A DNA stretch of 12,570 nt from Pseudomonadota bacterium (lineage in GTDB: Bacteria; Pseudomonadota; Gammaproteobacteria; GCA-001735895): assembly GCA_022545625.1 (NCBI GenBank), contig JACZQS010000029.1, positions 1 to 12,570 of the forward strand, in the 5' to 3' direction. The notes beneath the pieces were generated by a model, which was not told the DNA's origin, did no database searches, and saw nothing but the letters and a program-made list of their open reading frames with translations. This document shows, one piece after another, positions 1 through 6,100 of the stretch; position 1 is the stretch's first letter, and each line of letters starts with the position of its first letter. The position numbers were made by a program, and so were the translations under genes.

Positions 1-1067
1 AATTGTTCGAGGGCCGGGATTATGACATCTACGTAGGATGCTATCAGCACACCGCTACCCAGGCCCAGAATGGTTCCCACCGCCCCTATCAAGATGCCCT
101 GCACCATAAACACCCACATAATCGAAGTCGGCGAGACACCGATAGTTCGCAATATCGCGATATCCGATTGTTTGTCGGTAACCACCATGACCAGGGTCGA
201 TACTATATTAAAGGCGGCTACCGCAATAATCAGCGACAGGATGATAAACATCACTGTTTTTTCGGTCTGTACCGCCTTAAAGTAATTGCTGTGTCGCAAT
301 GTCCAGTCTGACACCCAGTATTCGAGTCCAGCGAGGTCCCGTAACTCGTTGCGGATCAGTGGCGCCTCGTCCATATCGCTCAGTCGTAGTCTTAAACCAC
401 TCACGTCGCCGTCCAAACGAAACAGGCGGCTAGCGTCATCCTTATGGATAATAGCGGTGCTCCGGTCATATTCGTAAACCCCGATCTCAAATAATCCGAC
501 TATCTTGAAACGTCTTAGCCGTGGCAGGAAGCCAACCGGCGAGGCGGTGGATTGCGGGGTAATCATGGTTACCCGATCACCTGGCACTACATCCAGGGTA
601 TTGGCCAGACCCGTGCCAAGAATAATTCCATAGTCACCCGGTATAAGATCAGAAAGTTGCCCAAACTTCATGTGCTGATGAATCTTTGATACCTGGGTTT
701 CGAGTGCCGGATCAATTCCGCGCACAATCGTACCACTCACCGAAGATCTATTTGACAGCATTGCCTCGGCCTCAACGTAAGGAGCAGCGCCAATCACCTT
801 ATCGTGTGAAATAAGCCGCTCTCTGAGTAGCGGCCAGCCTTGCAACTGATTATCAAAACTGGTCACGGTAACGTGAGACACCATGCCCAATATGCGGCTT
901 CTGAGCTCTTTTTCGAAGCCATTCATGACTGACAGGACCACGATCAGAGCCATCACACCCAGCGCGATTCCCAACATCGAAATCAGGGAGATAAAGGAGA
1001 TAAAATGATTGCGTCTTTTGGCCCTGGTGTAGCGAAGGCCAATGAACAGTTCCAGCGGTAAATTCAT
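1..1067 (-). CDS. lolC: Lipoprotein-releasing ABC transporter permease, LolC/LolE family (3' end cut by window)
   Basis: Inner-membrane permease of the LolCDE machine, which extracts outer-membrane-bound lipoproteins from the inner membrane and hands them to LolA. I translated the minus strand by hand from the ATG at 1067: 355 codons stay open to the window edge with no frameshift. The N-terminus starts MNLPLELFIGLRYTRAKRRN, the family signature. A first membrane helix follows at about residues 22-48, ending in SVMNGFEKEL. A periplasmic domain spans about 50-270. Two more helices lie near 273-295 (including AAFNIVSTLVMVV) and 318-340. About 60-70 C-terminal residues, with the fourth helix, are missing. 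FNIVSTL and DIAILRTIG look closer to E. coli LolE, but many gammaproteobacteria carry two similar subunits, so C versus E is a guess from the gene's likely first position. No clear Shine-Dalgarno precedes the ATG. lolD probably follows outside the window. Confidence 0.93.
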   Translation of the reverse strand, partial: MNLPLELFIGLRYTRAKRRNHFISFISLISMLGIALGVMALIVVLSVMNGFEKELRSRILGMVSHVTVTSFDNQLQGWPLLRERLISHDKVIGAAPYVEAEAMLSNRSSVSGTIVRGIDPALETQVSKIHQHMKFGQLSDLIPGDYGIILGTGLANTLDVVPGDRVTMITPQSTASPVGFLPRLRRFKIVGLFEIGVYEYDRSTAIIHKDDASRLFRLDGDVSGLRLRLSDMDEAPLIRNELRDLAGLEYWVSDWTLRHSNYFKAVQTEKTVMFIILSLIIAVAAFNIVSTLVMVVTDKQSDIAILRTIGVSPTSIMWVFMVQGILIGAVGTILGLGSGVLIASYVDVIIPALEQ

Positions 1068-1115
1068 GCTGCGGATTAAACCATGAATAGATTGACGCCA
1101 CCACCAATTGCATAA

Positions 1116-1136
1116 TTACAGTGACTTATTCTGTAA
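1116..1136. promoter_or_regulatory. Inverted repeat in the lolC / small-gene divergent region
   Basis: TTACAG (1116-1121) and CTGTAA (1131-1136) form perfect 6-base arms around a 9-base spacer. They lie between the divergent lolC start and the likely promoter of the rightward small gene. Position and symmetry fit an operator for a dimeric regulator, but arms this short also arise by chance. The polarity is opposite to a LexA box (CTGT...ACAG). No regulator is identified. Confidence 0.25.
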
Positions 1137-1146
1137 CAGGTCTCCC

Positions 1147-1174
1147 TTGCCTGATACCCAAGCCGTGCTATAGT
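1147..1174 (+). promoter_or_regulatory. Probable sigma-70 promoter of the 97-residue exported protein gene
   Basis: A -35-like TTGCCT (1147-1152) is separated by 16 bases from TATAGT (1169-1174). TG at 1166-1167, one base before the -10, makes an extended -10 element. Transcription would begin near 1181, leaving a leader of roughly 70 bases before the ATG at 1251. Seen by eye only. Confidence 0.5.
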
Positions 1175-1250
1175 TATTAACCATACAACCCTGGGTGAGT
1201 TTGTGCCCTGATAACGAAGGACTTGATGGTAAACATCAGGAGATAGAAAC

Positions 1251-1544
1251 ATGCGTAGCGGAACAATAATTATCGCACTGGCTTTGGCCCTGATCGCGCC
1301 CTCTATAGGCGCTAATACCTTGACCATACCCGGCCATCACGAATTTGGCGAAACCCAGATAATGCCACGACGTGGCATCAGTATGGATTCGGTCCTGGTT
1401 GAATTCGGCGAACCCGAGCAGCGTCACGGGCCTGTAGGCGAACCACCGATCAGCGAATGGGTTTACGGTAGTTTCAGAGTTTACTTCGAACACCAGACCG
1501 TACTCCATTCAATCGATTTAAATACCTTGATCATGCCTAGATAA
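1251..1544 (+). CDS. Small exported protein of unknown function, 97 residues
   Basis: Residues 1-21 (MRSG, then a run of I/A/L ending SIGA) form a typical Sec signal peptide, probably cut after SIGA. A mature periplasmic protein of about 76 residues would result. No lipobox cysteine is present. The mature part has the pattern PRRGISMDSVLVEFGEP...PPISEWVYGSFRVYFE...VLHSI. I recall this pattern from small uncharacterised gammaproteobacterial proteins. The 'RG.S...V...FGEP' stretch and the closing two strands look loosely like a BamE/SmpA-type fold, but that is a resemblance only. The ATG at 1251 is supported by AGGAG at 1238-1242 with an 8-base spacer and by an extended -10 promoter upstream. 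The gene is probably monocistronic, since the next rightward gene starts 238 bases later. I cannot name a function. Confidence 0.85.
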   Translation: MRSGTIIIALALALIAPSIGANTLTIPGHHEFGETQIMPRRGISMDSVLVEFGEPEQRHGPVGEPPISEWVYGSFRVYFEHQTVLHSIDLNTLIMPR

Positions 1545-1554
1545 TTTAAATTAT
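1541..1554. repeat. 14-bp AT-only palindrome over the stop codon of the small exported protein gene
   Basis: ATAATTTAAATTAT is a perfect 14-base palindrome containing the TAA stop (1542-1544). It has no GC stem and no adjacent U-tract, so it is a poor terminator. It may be a protein-binding site or chance in an AT-rich 3' end. Confidence 0.4.
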
Positions 1555-1725
1555 TTGGAGTGGTTGGCGGTCGATAGTCCGGGAATTCTCCAGGCAGGCT
1601 ATTTCTGAACCGGTGGCCAACACCAGCCCAGAGGAAAATCTTAAATAGACCGTCTTAGAATTAAAGCAGGAAAACGAAGAACCGGATTTTGGCCAGATCT
1701 TCAGTTTTCCCACTATTAATACAAT

Positions 1726-1754
1726 AAAAACCCGGAACGTCCAATCGATCCGGG
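1726..1754 (-). terminator. Hairpin plus T-tract, terminator-like only in the leftward direction
   Basis: CCCGGA (1731-1736) pairs with TCCGGG (1749-1754), and an inner CG/CG pair (1738-1739 with 1746-1747) can stack across one mismatch. On the minus strand the hairpin is followed by TTTTT (1730-1726). On the plus strand it is followed by ATTAAA, so it would not stop rightward transcription well. It sits just before the rhodanese gene and would end leftward RNA running antisense through it, for example read-through from lysS. Possibly chance. Confidence 0.3.
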
Positions 1755-1782
1755 ATTAAACCGACCATGAGGAAGACAAGCA

Positions 1783-2439
1783 ATGAAACTGACTAATATT
1801 GTGATGGCTGGAACTGCCATATTGACATTAACATTCAGTACCCTGTCACCCGCTGCAGTAGTCAATATCACACCGACACTCGAAAGTGTCACAGTGATAC
1901 ATGGTGACCGGAATGTCAAAATCATGCGTAACCAGAACCAGAAGAATACGGTTAACCCGGCATTTGCCAAAACCTCGCGAAAATGCCCGCCATTTTGCAT
2001 ACAACCTTCTACCCTGGCTCCGGGTGTCGAGACAATCGCCGAGCTGGAGGTACTCAATTATTTGAAACTGATTAGCGAGGGCGATGAATCGATCCTGGTA
2101 ATCGATTCGCGCACGCCTGACTGGGTTGCAAAGGGGACCATTCCGGGTGCTATCAATATTCCCTGGAAGAGCCTTAACCCGGCCCAGGGCGCAGATCCAA
2201 TATCAATCGGTGAAATTTTAGAAAGCCAGCTAAATGCCGCGAACATGGAAGGGCTGTGGGACTACAGCCAGGCAAAAACCCTGATCATGTTTTGTAATGG
2301 AATGTGGTGTGGCCAATCCCCAAATAACATCAAAAACCTGCTTAAATTCGGTTACCCGGCACACAAATTGAAATGGTACCGCGGTGGCATGCAAAATTGG
2401 GAAAATCTCGGCCTTACCACTGCCAAGCCGGTAAATTAA
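1783..2439 (+). CDS. Exported rhodanese-like protein with CPPFC and CNGMWC cysteine motifs
   Basis: 218 residues. Residues 1 to about 25 are a Sec signal peptide (MKLTNIVMAG, hydrophobic run, SPAA), so the protein should act in the periplasm. An N-terminal segment (about 28-75) carries SRKCPPFC (C68, C72). The rhodanese domain runs from about 82 to 215, with LVIDSRTPDWVAKGTIPGA (105-123), the active-site loop FCNGMWCGQSP (170-180) and WYRGGMQNW (198-206). C171 is at the catalytic position. The loop has a second cysteine, C176, and is longer than the usual CxxxxR loop, with no arginine at its end. Rhodaneses carry sulfur on a cysteine persulfide, but this loop could instead do thiol-disulfide chemistry. 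Start ATG 1783 has GAGGAA at 1769-1774, 8 bases upstream. The gene converges on lysS, 76 bases away. Substrate and partner are unknown. Confidence 0.88.
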   Translation: MKLTNIVMAGTAILTLTFSTLSPAAVVNITPTLESVTVIHGDRNVKIMRNQNQKNTVNPAFAKTSRKCPPFCIQPSTLAPGVETIAELEVLNYLKLISEGDESILVIDSRTPDWVAKGTIPGAINIPWKSLNPAQGADPISIGEILESQLNAANMEGLWDYSQAKTLIMFCNGMWCGQSPNNIKNLLKFGYPAHKLKWYRGGMQNWENLGLTTAKPVN

Positions 2440-2480
2440 TCAATCGGTCTATATACTGGATTCACTGATTAGTATTTCGA

Positions 2481-2500
2481 TATAGTCCTGGCCGACTATA
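2481..2500. terminator. Hairpin between convergent rhodanese and lysS genes
   Basis: TATAGTC (2481-2487) and GACTATA (2494-2500) make a 7-bp stem with a 6-base loop in the 76-base gap between convergent stop codons. A second small hairpin, AACG-AAAAA-CGTT, follows at 2501-2513. Neither has a proper T-tract on either strand, so it may mark 3' ends or protect RNA rather than act as a strong intrinsic terminator. Confidence 0.35.
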
Positions 2501-2515
2501 AACGAAAAACGTTGA

Positions 2516-4036
2516 TTACTCGGGCCGCATCAGTGGAAACAGGATAACATCACGGATACTGGACGAATCTGTCAGTAGCATCACAAGCCGATCGATGCCG
2601 AGGCCTTCACCGGCCGTAGGCGGTAACCCGTATTCCAGTGCGCGGATATAGTCCGCATCGTAATGCATGGCTTCATCATCGCCCGACTCCATTTCTTCGA
2701 CCTGCTGTCGAAATCGCTCGGCCTGGTCTTCGGGATCATTGAGCTCGGAAAATCCATTCGCCAGTTCACGGCCTCCGATAAAAAGTTCGAATCGATCAGT
2801 GATTGTCGGATCATCATCATTGCGTCTCGACAGCGGCGAGACCTCGGTCGGATACGCGGTAATAAAGGCTGGCTGGATTAATCGATGTTCAACAGATTTT
2901 TCAAAAATTTCCATATGTAGCTTTCCGGTTCCCCAGCTCGATTCAATCGCGATTCCCTGTTTTTTTGCAATCTCCCGGCAATAGTCGAGCTTGTCGAGGT
3001 CATCCGCATCAATTTCCGGGTTGAACTTTATTATAGACTCGATCATGGTCAGGCGTTGAAAGGGTTGTTGTAGATCGATACTCTCTCCCTGGTATTGCAA
3101 GATTGTGTCGCCAACGACAGATTTTGAAAGCTGGCGCAGCATATCCTCAGTGAGATCCATAATCTGATTATAATCGGCGTAAGCCTGATAAAACTCGAGC
3201 ATCGTAAACTCGGGATTATGGCGCGTGGACAGGCCTTCATTACGAAAATTTCTATTAATTTCAAATACCCGCTCGATACCTCCGACTACAAGCCGTTTAA
3301 GGTAAAGCTCCGGCGCAACGCGAAGATAAAGATCCATATCGAAGGTATTGTGATGGGTGATGAAAGGTCTGGCTACCGCACCTCCGGGAATCACATGCAT
3401 CATCGGGGTTTCCACTTCAATAAATCCTGCTTCGGTCAAATACTGTCGAATGAAATTTATGGTTTGACTTCGAATTCTAAATACCCGCCGTGACTCCTGG
3501 TTCATGATCAAATCGATATAGCGCTGGCGATATTTCTGCTCCTGGTCGGTGAGGCCGTGAAATTTCTCGGGTAATGGGCGTAACGACTTGGTTAACAATT
3601 CCAGGGTTTTGGCCTTTATTGTCAGCTCGCCGGTTTTAGTCTGAAACAAAATTCCGCTAATACCGTATATATCGCCGATATCGCTATGTTTGAAGGATTC
3701 GTAGTCGATTTCGCCTATTGCATCGCGTTGCACAAAAATTTGTATGGTTCCGCTCATATCCTGAATTTGAGCGAAACTGGCCTTGCCCATCACACGCTTG
3801 AACATCATTCGTCCAGCCAGGCTTATATTGATCGAATCTTGTTCGAGTGCCTCACGCGACTGGTCAGCGTACTGATCATGTAAATCCTGGGCAAAATCAG
3901 TCCTCCTGAAATGATTGGGGTAGGCCTGCCCCTGCTCCCTCAGTTTTGACAGCTTATCTCGACGTTGCGCTATATAGCGGTTCTCGTCCTCCGCCGTCAA
4001 TTCGGGGCTGTTATTGCCATCTGAATCCTGGTTCAT
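2516..4036 (-). CDS. lysS: Lysyl-tRNA synthetase, class II
   Basis: Charges tRNA-Lys with lysine using ATP, in the cytoplasm. 506 residues, the normal length for bacterial class II LysRS (E. coli 505). After a charged N-terminal helix, the anticodon-binding OB-fold covers about 70-150 (ISLAGRMMFKRVMGKASFAQ). The catalytic domain follows. Motif 1 is around 195-225 (GFIEVETPMMHVIPGGA), motif 2 at 264-286 (FRNEGLSTRHNPEFTMLEFY) and motif 3 at 478-504 (GLGIDRLVMLL...LFPLMRPE). Nothing essential is missing. The ATG at 4036 lies 15 bases after the prfB stop, with AAGGGT in that gap as a ribosome site, so it is very probably co-transcribed with prfB. The prfB-lysS pair is conserved in gammaproteobacteria, E. 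coli included. Confidence 0.98.
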   Translation of the reverse strand: MNQDSDGNNSPELTAEDENRYIAQRRDKLSKLREQGQAYPNHFRRTDFAQDLHDQYADQSREALEQDSINISLAGRMMFKRVMGKASFAQIQDMSGTIQIFVQRDAIGEIDYESFKHSDIGDIYGISGILFQTKTGELTIKAKTLELLTKSLRPLPEKFHGLTDQEQKYRQRYIDLIMNQESRRVFRIRSQTINFIRQYLTEAGFIEVETPMMHVIPGGAVARPFITHHNTFDMDLYLRVAPELYLKRLVVGGIERVFEINRNFRNEGLSTRHNPEFTMLEFYQAYADYNQIMDLTEDMLRQLSKSVVGDTILQYQGESIDLQQPFQRLTMIESIIKFNPEIDADDLDKLDYCREIAKKQGIAIESSWGTGKLHMEIFEKSVEHRLIQPAFITAYPTEVSPLSRRNDDDPTITDRFELFIGGRELANGFSELNDPEDQAERFRQQVEEMESGDDEAMHYDADYIRALEYGLPPTAGEGLGIDRLVMLLTDSSSIRDVILFPLMRPE

Positions 4037-4051
4037 CTGTTTTACCCTTGC

Positions 4052-5147
4052 CTACTGCCCGCTCTTCAGGCTCGCTTCTATAAATTGATCCAGTGCGCCA
4101 TCCAGCACTGCCTGGGTATTACCGGTTTCAACTCCAGTGCGTAAATCCTTAATCCGCGACTGATCCAGTACATAAGATCGTATCTGGCTGCCCCAACCGA
4201 TATCGGATTTGGAATCTTCGACACTCTGTGCCTTTGCGTTACGTGCCTGTACTTCGAGTTCATATAATTTGGCTTTGAGTTGTTTCATCGCCGTTGCCTT
4301 GTTTTTATGTTGCGACCGGTCGTTCTGGCACTGCACTACTACATTAGTGGGCAAATGCGTGATTCGCACCGCCGACTCTGTGCGGTTAACATGTTGCCCC
4401 CCGGCACCACTGGCGCGGTAGACATCGATGCGTAAATCCGAAGGATCGATTTCTATATCGATATCGTCGTCCACCTCCGGAGATACAAAGGCCGCCGCAA
4501 ACGAAGTATGCCGGCGACTTCCGGAATCAAAGGGCGATTTGCGCACTAGCCGGTGAACCCCGGTTTCGGTGCGCAACCAACCGTAAGCATAGGCACCCTC
4601 GAAGCGGACCGAGGCACTCTTGATGCCTGCCACATCACCCGCCGAGACCTCGATCAGTTCAGTCTTGAAACCCTTGGATTCTCCCCAACGCAAATACATG
4701 CGTAAGAGCATATTGGCCCAGTCCTGCGCTTCGGTCCCACCCGAGCCCGACTGTATATCCAGGAAGGCATTACACTCATCCATTTCACCGGAGAACATGC
4801 GTCTGAATTCAAGATCGGCTATGGTGGATTCAATTTTATCCAGATCACGGCTGATTTCGTCTGCGGTCGCAATGTCTTCTTCTGTAATTGCCAGTTCGAG
4901 CAATTCAGCTGCTTCACGAATCGAGCCACTGCTTTGATCCAGACCTTGAACTACGGATTCCAGGCTCGCTTTTTCCTTACCTAGTTTCTGGGCTTTTTCA
5001 GGTTCGTCCCAGATATGAGGATTTTCGAGTTCGAGCAGTACTTCTTCCAATTTTTCCTTTTTTAGATCGTAGTCAAAGATACCCCCGAAGCGAATCGATC
5101 CGTGATTCTAGATCGTTGATTTTCTGGGTAATCGAATTCGTTTCCAA
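4052..5147 (-). CDS. prfB: Peptide chain release factor 2, made by programmed +1 frameshift
   Basis: RF2 reads UGA and UAA and triggers peptide release. The long minus-strand frame opens only after an in-frame TGA, so a plain ORF call would start at an internal TTG (5050) and lose the N-terminus. I read a first frame of 24 codons from TTG at 5147 (ETNSITQKINDLESRIDSLR, then GYL). It ends at TGA 5075-5073. Skipping one T continues as DYDLKKEKLEEVLLELENP into the main frame. The joined protein is 364 residues; E. coli RF2 has 365. The stop-reading tripeptide SPF falls at 204-206 and the catalytic GGQ at 249-251, each one position off E. coli. The TTG start is preceded by GGTGAT, which fits the 16S 3' end. 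GTG at 5156 is the alternative. The gene ends in TAG, which RF2 does not read. Confidence 0.96.
5072..5090 (-). promoter_or_regulatory. prfB programmed +1 frameshift (recoding) site
   Basis: Read leftward: CTTCGGGGGTATCTTTGAC. The parts are a Shine-Dalgarno-like GGGGG (5086-5082), a 3-base spacer TAT, the slippery codon CTT (5078-5076), in-frame stop TGA (5075-5073), then C. This is nearly identical to the E. coli prfB element (AGGGGG-TAT-CTT-TGA-C). When RF2 is scarce the ribosome pauses at UGA and slips to UUU in +1, making more RF2. This is autoregulation of RF2 level. Confidence 0.96.
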
Positions 5148-5185
5148 TATAATCACCGACGAATAAAAAAAAGCGATTCTACCCG

Positions 5186-5226
5186 ATTGGAAACCAATTT
5201 TCGCCTATAAAATTTAGCCAGGGCTA
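5186..5226. promoter_or_regulatory. Two inverted repeats in the prfB / coiled-coil gene divergent region
   Basis: The 158 bases between the prfB start and the rightward GTG hold two short dyads. One is ATTGG-AAA-CCAAT (5186-5198). The other is TAGCC-AG-GGCTA (5215-5226), with an AT-rich TATAAAATTTAG between them. Promoters for both genes should lie here, with TATTAT at 5242-5247 one possible rightward -10. I could not find a -35/-10 pair with good spacing on either strand, so this is a candidate control region and not a mapped promoter. Confidence 0.3.
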
Positions 5227-5305
5227 GAGTATTTATGGAAATATTATGCTAAGGTGTGCCGCCAAATTTTTACACCACCAACTTTTAAACTACTGAGGTA
5301 CATGA

Positions 5306-6046
5306 GTGAGCCAGACAGATAATGATATTCAACTGCAAGTGTGGAAGGACCTTGCTATCAGCAAACAAATTTTGATGGGAGCCGCGGCTGATGCCCTCGG
5401 TCTCGACGCAGAGTGTAGTACCGATGAATTAAAAACCGCAATGAACAAGGCCATACTACAGGCCAAAAACGCCGATATCACAATCATTGAAACTCGAAAA
5501 CAGACCGAGAAAGAAATCTCCAGGATGGAAGCACAAGTTGCTAGTAGCGAACAGGCGATGAATGATGCACTGGAATTGGTTGCCGGTGCCGAAGCAGCCC
5601 GCAAGGCGGCCGAATCAAAACTGGTTACAGGTCGGGCTGAAAATGCAGAAGCACTGAAAAAAGTCCGTGCCGAGGTTACCGACAAACAAAACAAGTTGAA
5701 GGCAATATCCAAAGCGCTGGCCGATACTCCCGAAAATGTTATTAAGAAACTTAAAACATTGAAAAAGCAAAAAATGGATGAAGCCAAACTGCGGACACAA
5801 ACCGAATCAAAGCTGCAGTCAATACGCAAGCAAAAAACCAAACTTGAAGGCGAACTGGAAAACAGTAAAGCCCTGATGGCGCAAAGTGCACCGCTGATTG
5901 CCCAGCTTAAAGAATTGCACGCGATCGCCAAAAAGCAGCGCAAGAAACTCAAATCACTGAGCGACGATAAAAAAGACCTGGTCGAGATTCCGAAGCTTGA
6001 TGAAGAGCTACTCGAAACAATCGAGAAGGCCATTTCGGATAAATAG
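5306..6046 (+). CDS. Cytoplasmic lysine/glutamate-rich coiled-coil protein, function unknown
   Basis: 246 residues, not recognised. There is no signal peptide or membrane segment. Residues 10-58 may be a small folded head (QVWKDLAISKQILMGAAADA, single Trp W13, single Cys C37). From about 60 to 220 the sequence is almost uninterrupted charged helix (K/E/Q/A-rich). It has breaks at AGAEAAR (93-99), DTPENVI (140-146) and APLIAQL (195-201), then a short acidic tail. That suggests a long coiled coil, probably dimeric, with a scaffold or DNA/RNA-associated role possible but unproven. The start is GTG at 5306: GAGG (5295-5298) is 7 bases upstream. The ATG at 5302 is out of frame and gives only MSEPDR-stop. 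The gene is divergent from prfB and convergent with the decarboxylase gene, so it is its own transcription unit. Choosing it over the antisense frame rests on the ribosome site and its composition. Confidence 0.82.
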   Translation: MSQTDNDIQLQVWKDLAISKQILMGAAADALGLDAECSTDELKTAMNKAILQAKNADITIIETRKQTEKEISRMEAQVASSEQAMNDALELVAGAEAARKAAESKLVTGRAENAEALKKVRAEVTDKQNKLKAISKALADTPENVIKKLKTLKKQKMDEAKLRTQTESKLQSIRKQKTKLEGELENSKALMAQSAPLIAQLKELHAIAKKQRKKLKSLSDDKKDLVEIPKLDEELLETIEKAISDK

Positions 6047-6067
6047 GCCGGCCTGAATACCCCTCTC

Positions 6068-6089
6068 AAAATCCACACTAGCCCGTGGA
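6068..6089 (-). terminator. Weak terminator-like hairpin after the decarboxylase gene
   Basis: On the minus strand TCCAC (6089-6085) pairs with GTGGA (6076-6072) across an 8-base loop and is followed by TTTT (6071-6068). It lies 12 bases past the decarboxylase stop, where the pepN-to-decarboxylase operon should end. The stem is short, so the call is weak. A 10-bp palindrome AGGCCGGCCT (6045-6054) nearby overlaps the stop codon of the convergent gene. Confidence 0.3.
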
Positions 6090-6100
6090 GTCGGCCAGTC

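Noticed and set aside
3..477. Plus-strand frames over the left end
   Set aside because: All lie antisense to a continuous LolC/E coding frame that I translated without interruption.
1116..1136. LexA (SOS) box
   Set aside because: The arms read TTACAG...CTGTAA, the reverse polarity of CTGT-N8-ACAG, and the spacing is wrong.
1716..2057. 113-codon minus-strand frame over the rhodanese start
   Set aside because: Antisense to a well-supported gene with signal peptide and ribosome site; the frame also crosses the hairpin and has no family resemblance.
4052..5050. prfB starting at the internal TTG 5050
   Set aside because: This loses 32 residues that align with the E. coli RF2 N-terminus and ignores the textbook frameshift site at 5072-5090.
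5187..5211. Rightward promoter TTGGAA...TATAAA for the coiled-coil gene
   Set aside because: The spacer is only 13 bases, too short for a sigma-70 promoter.
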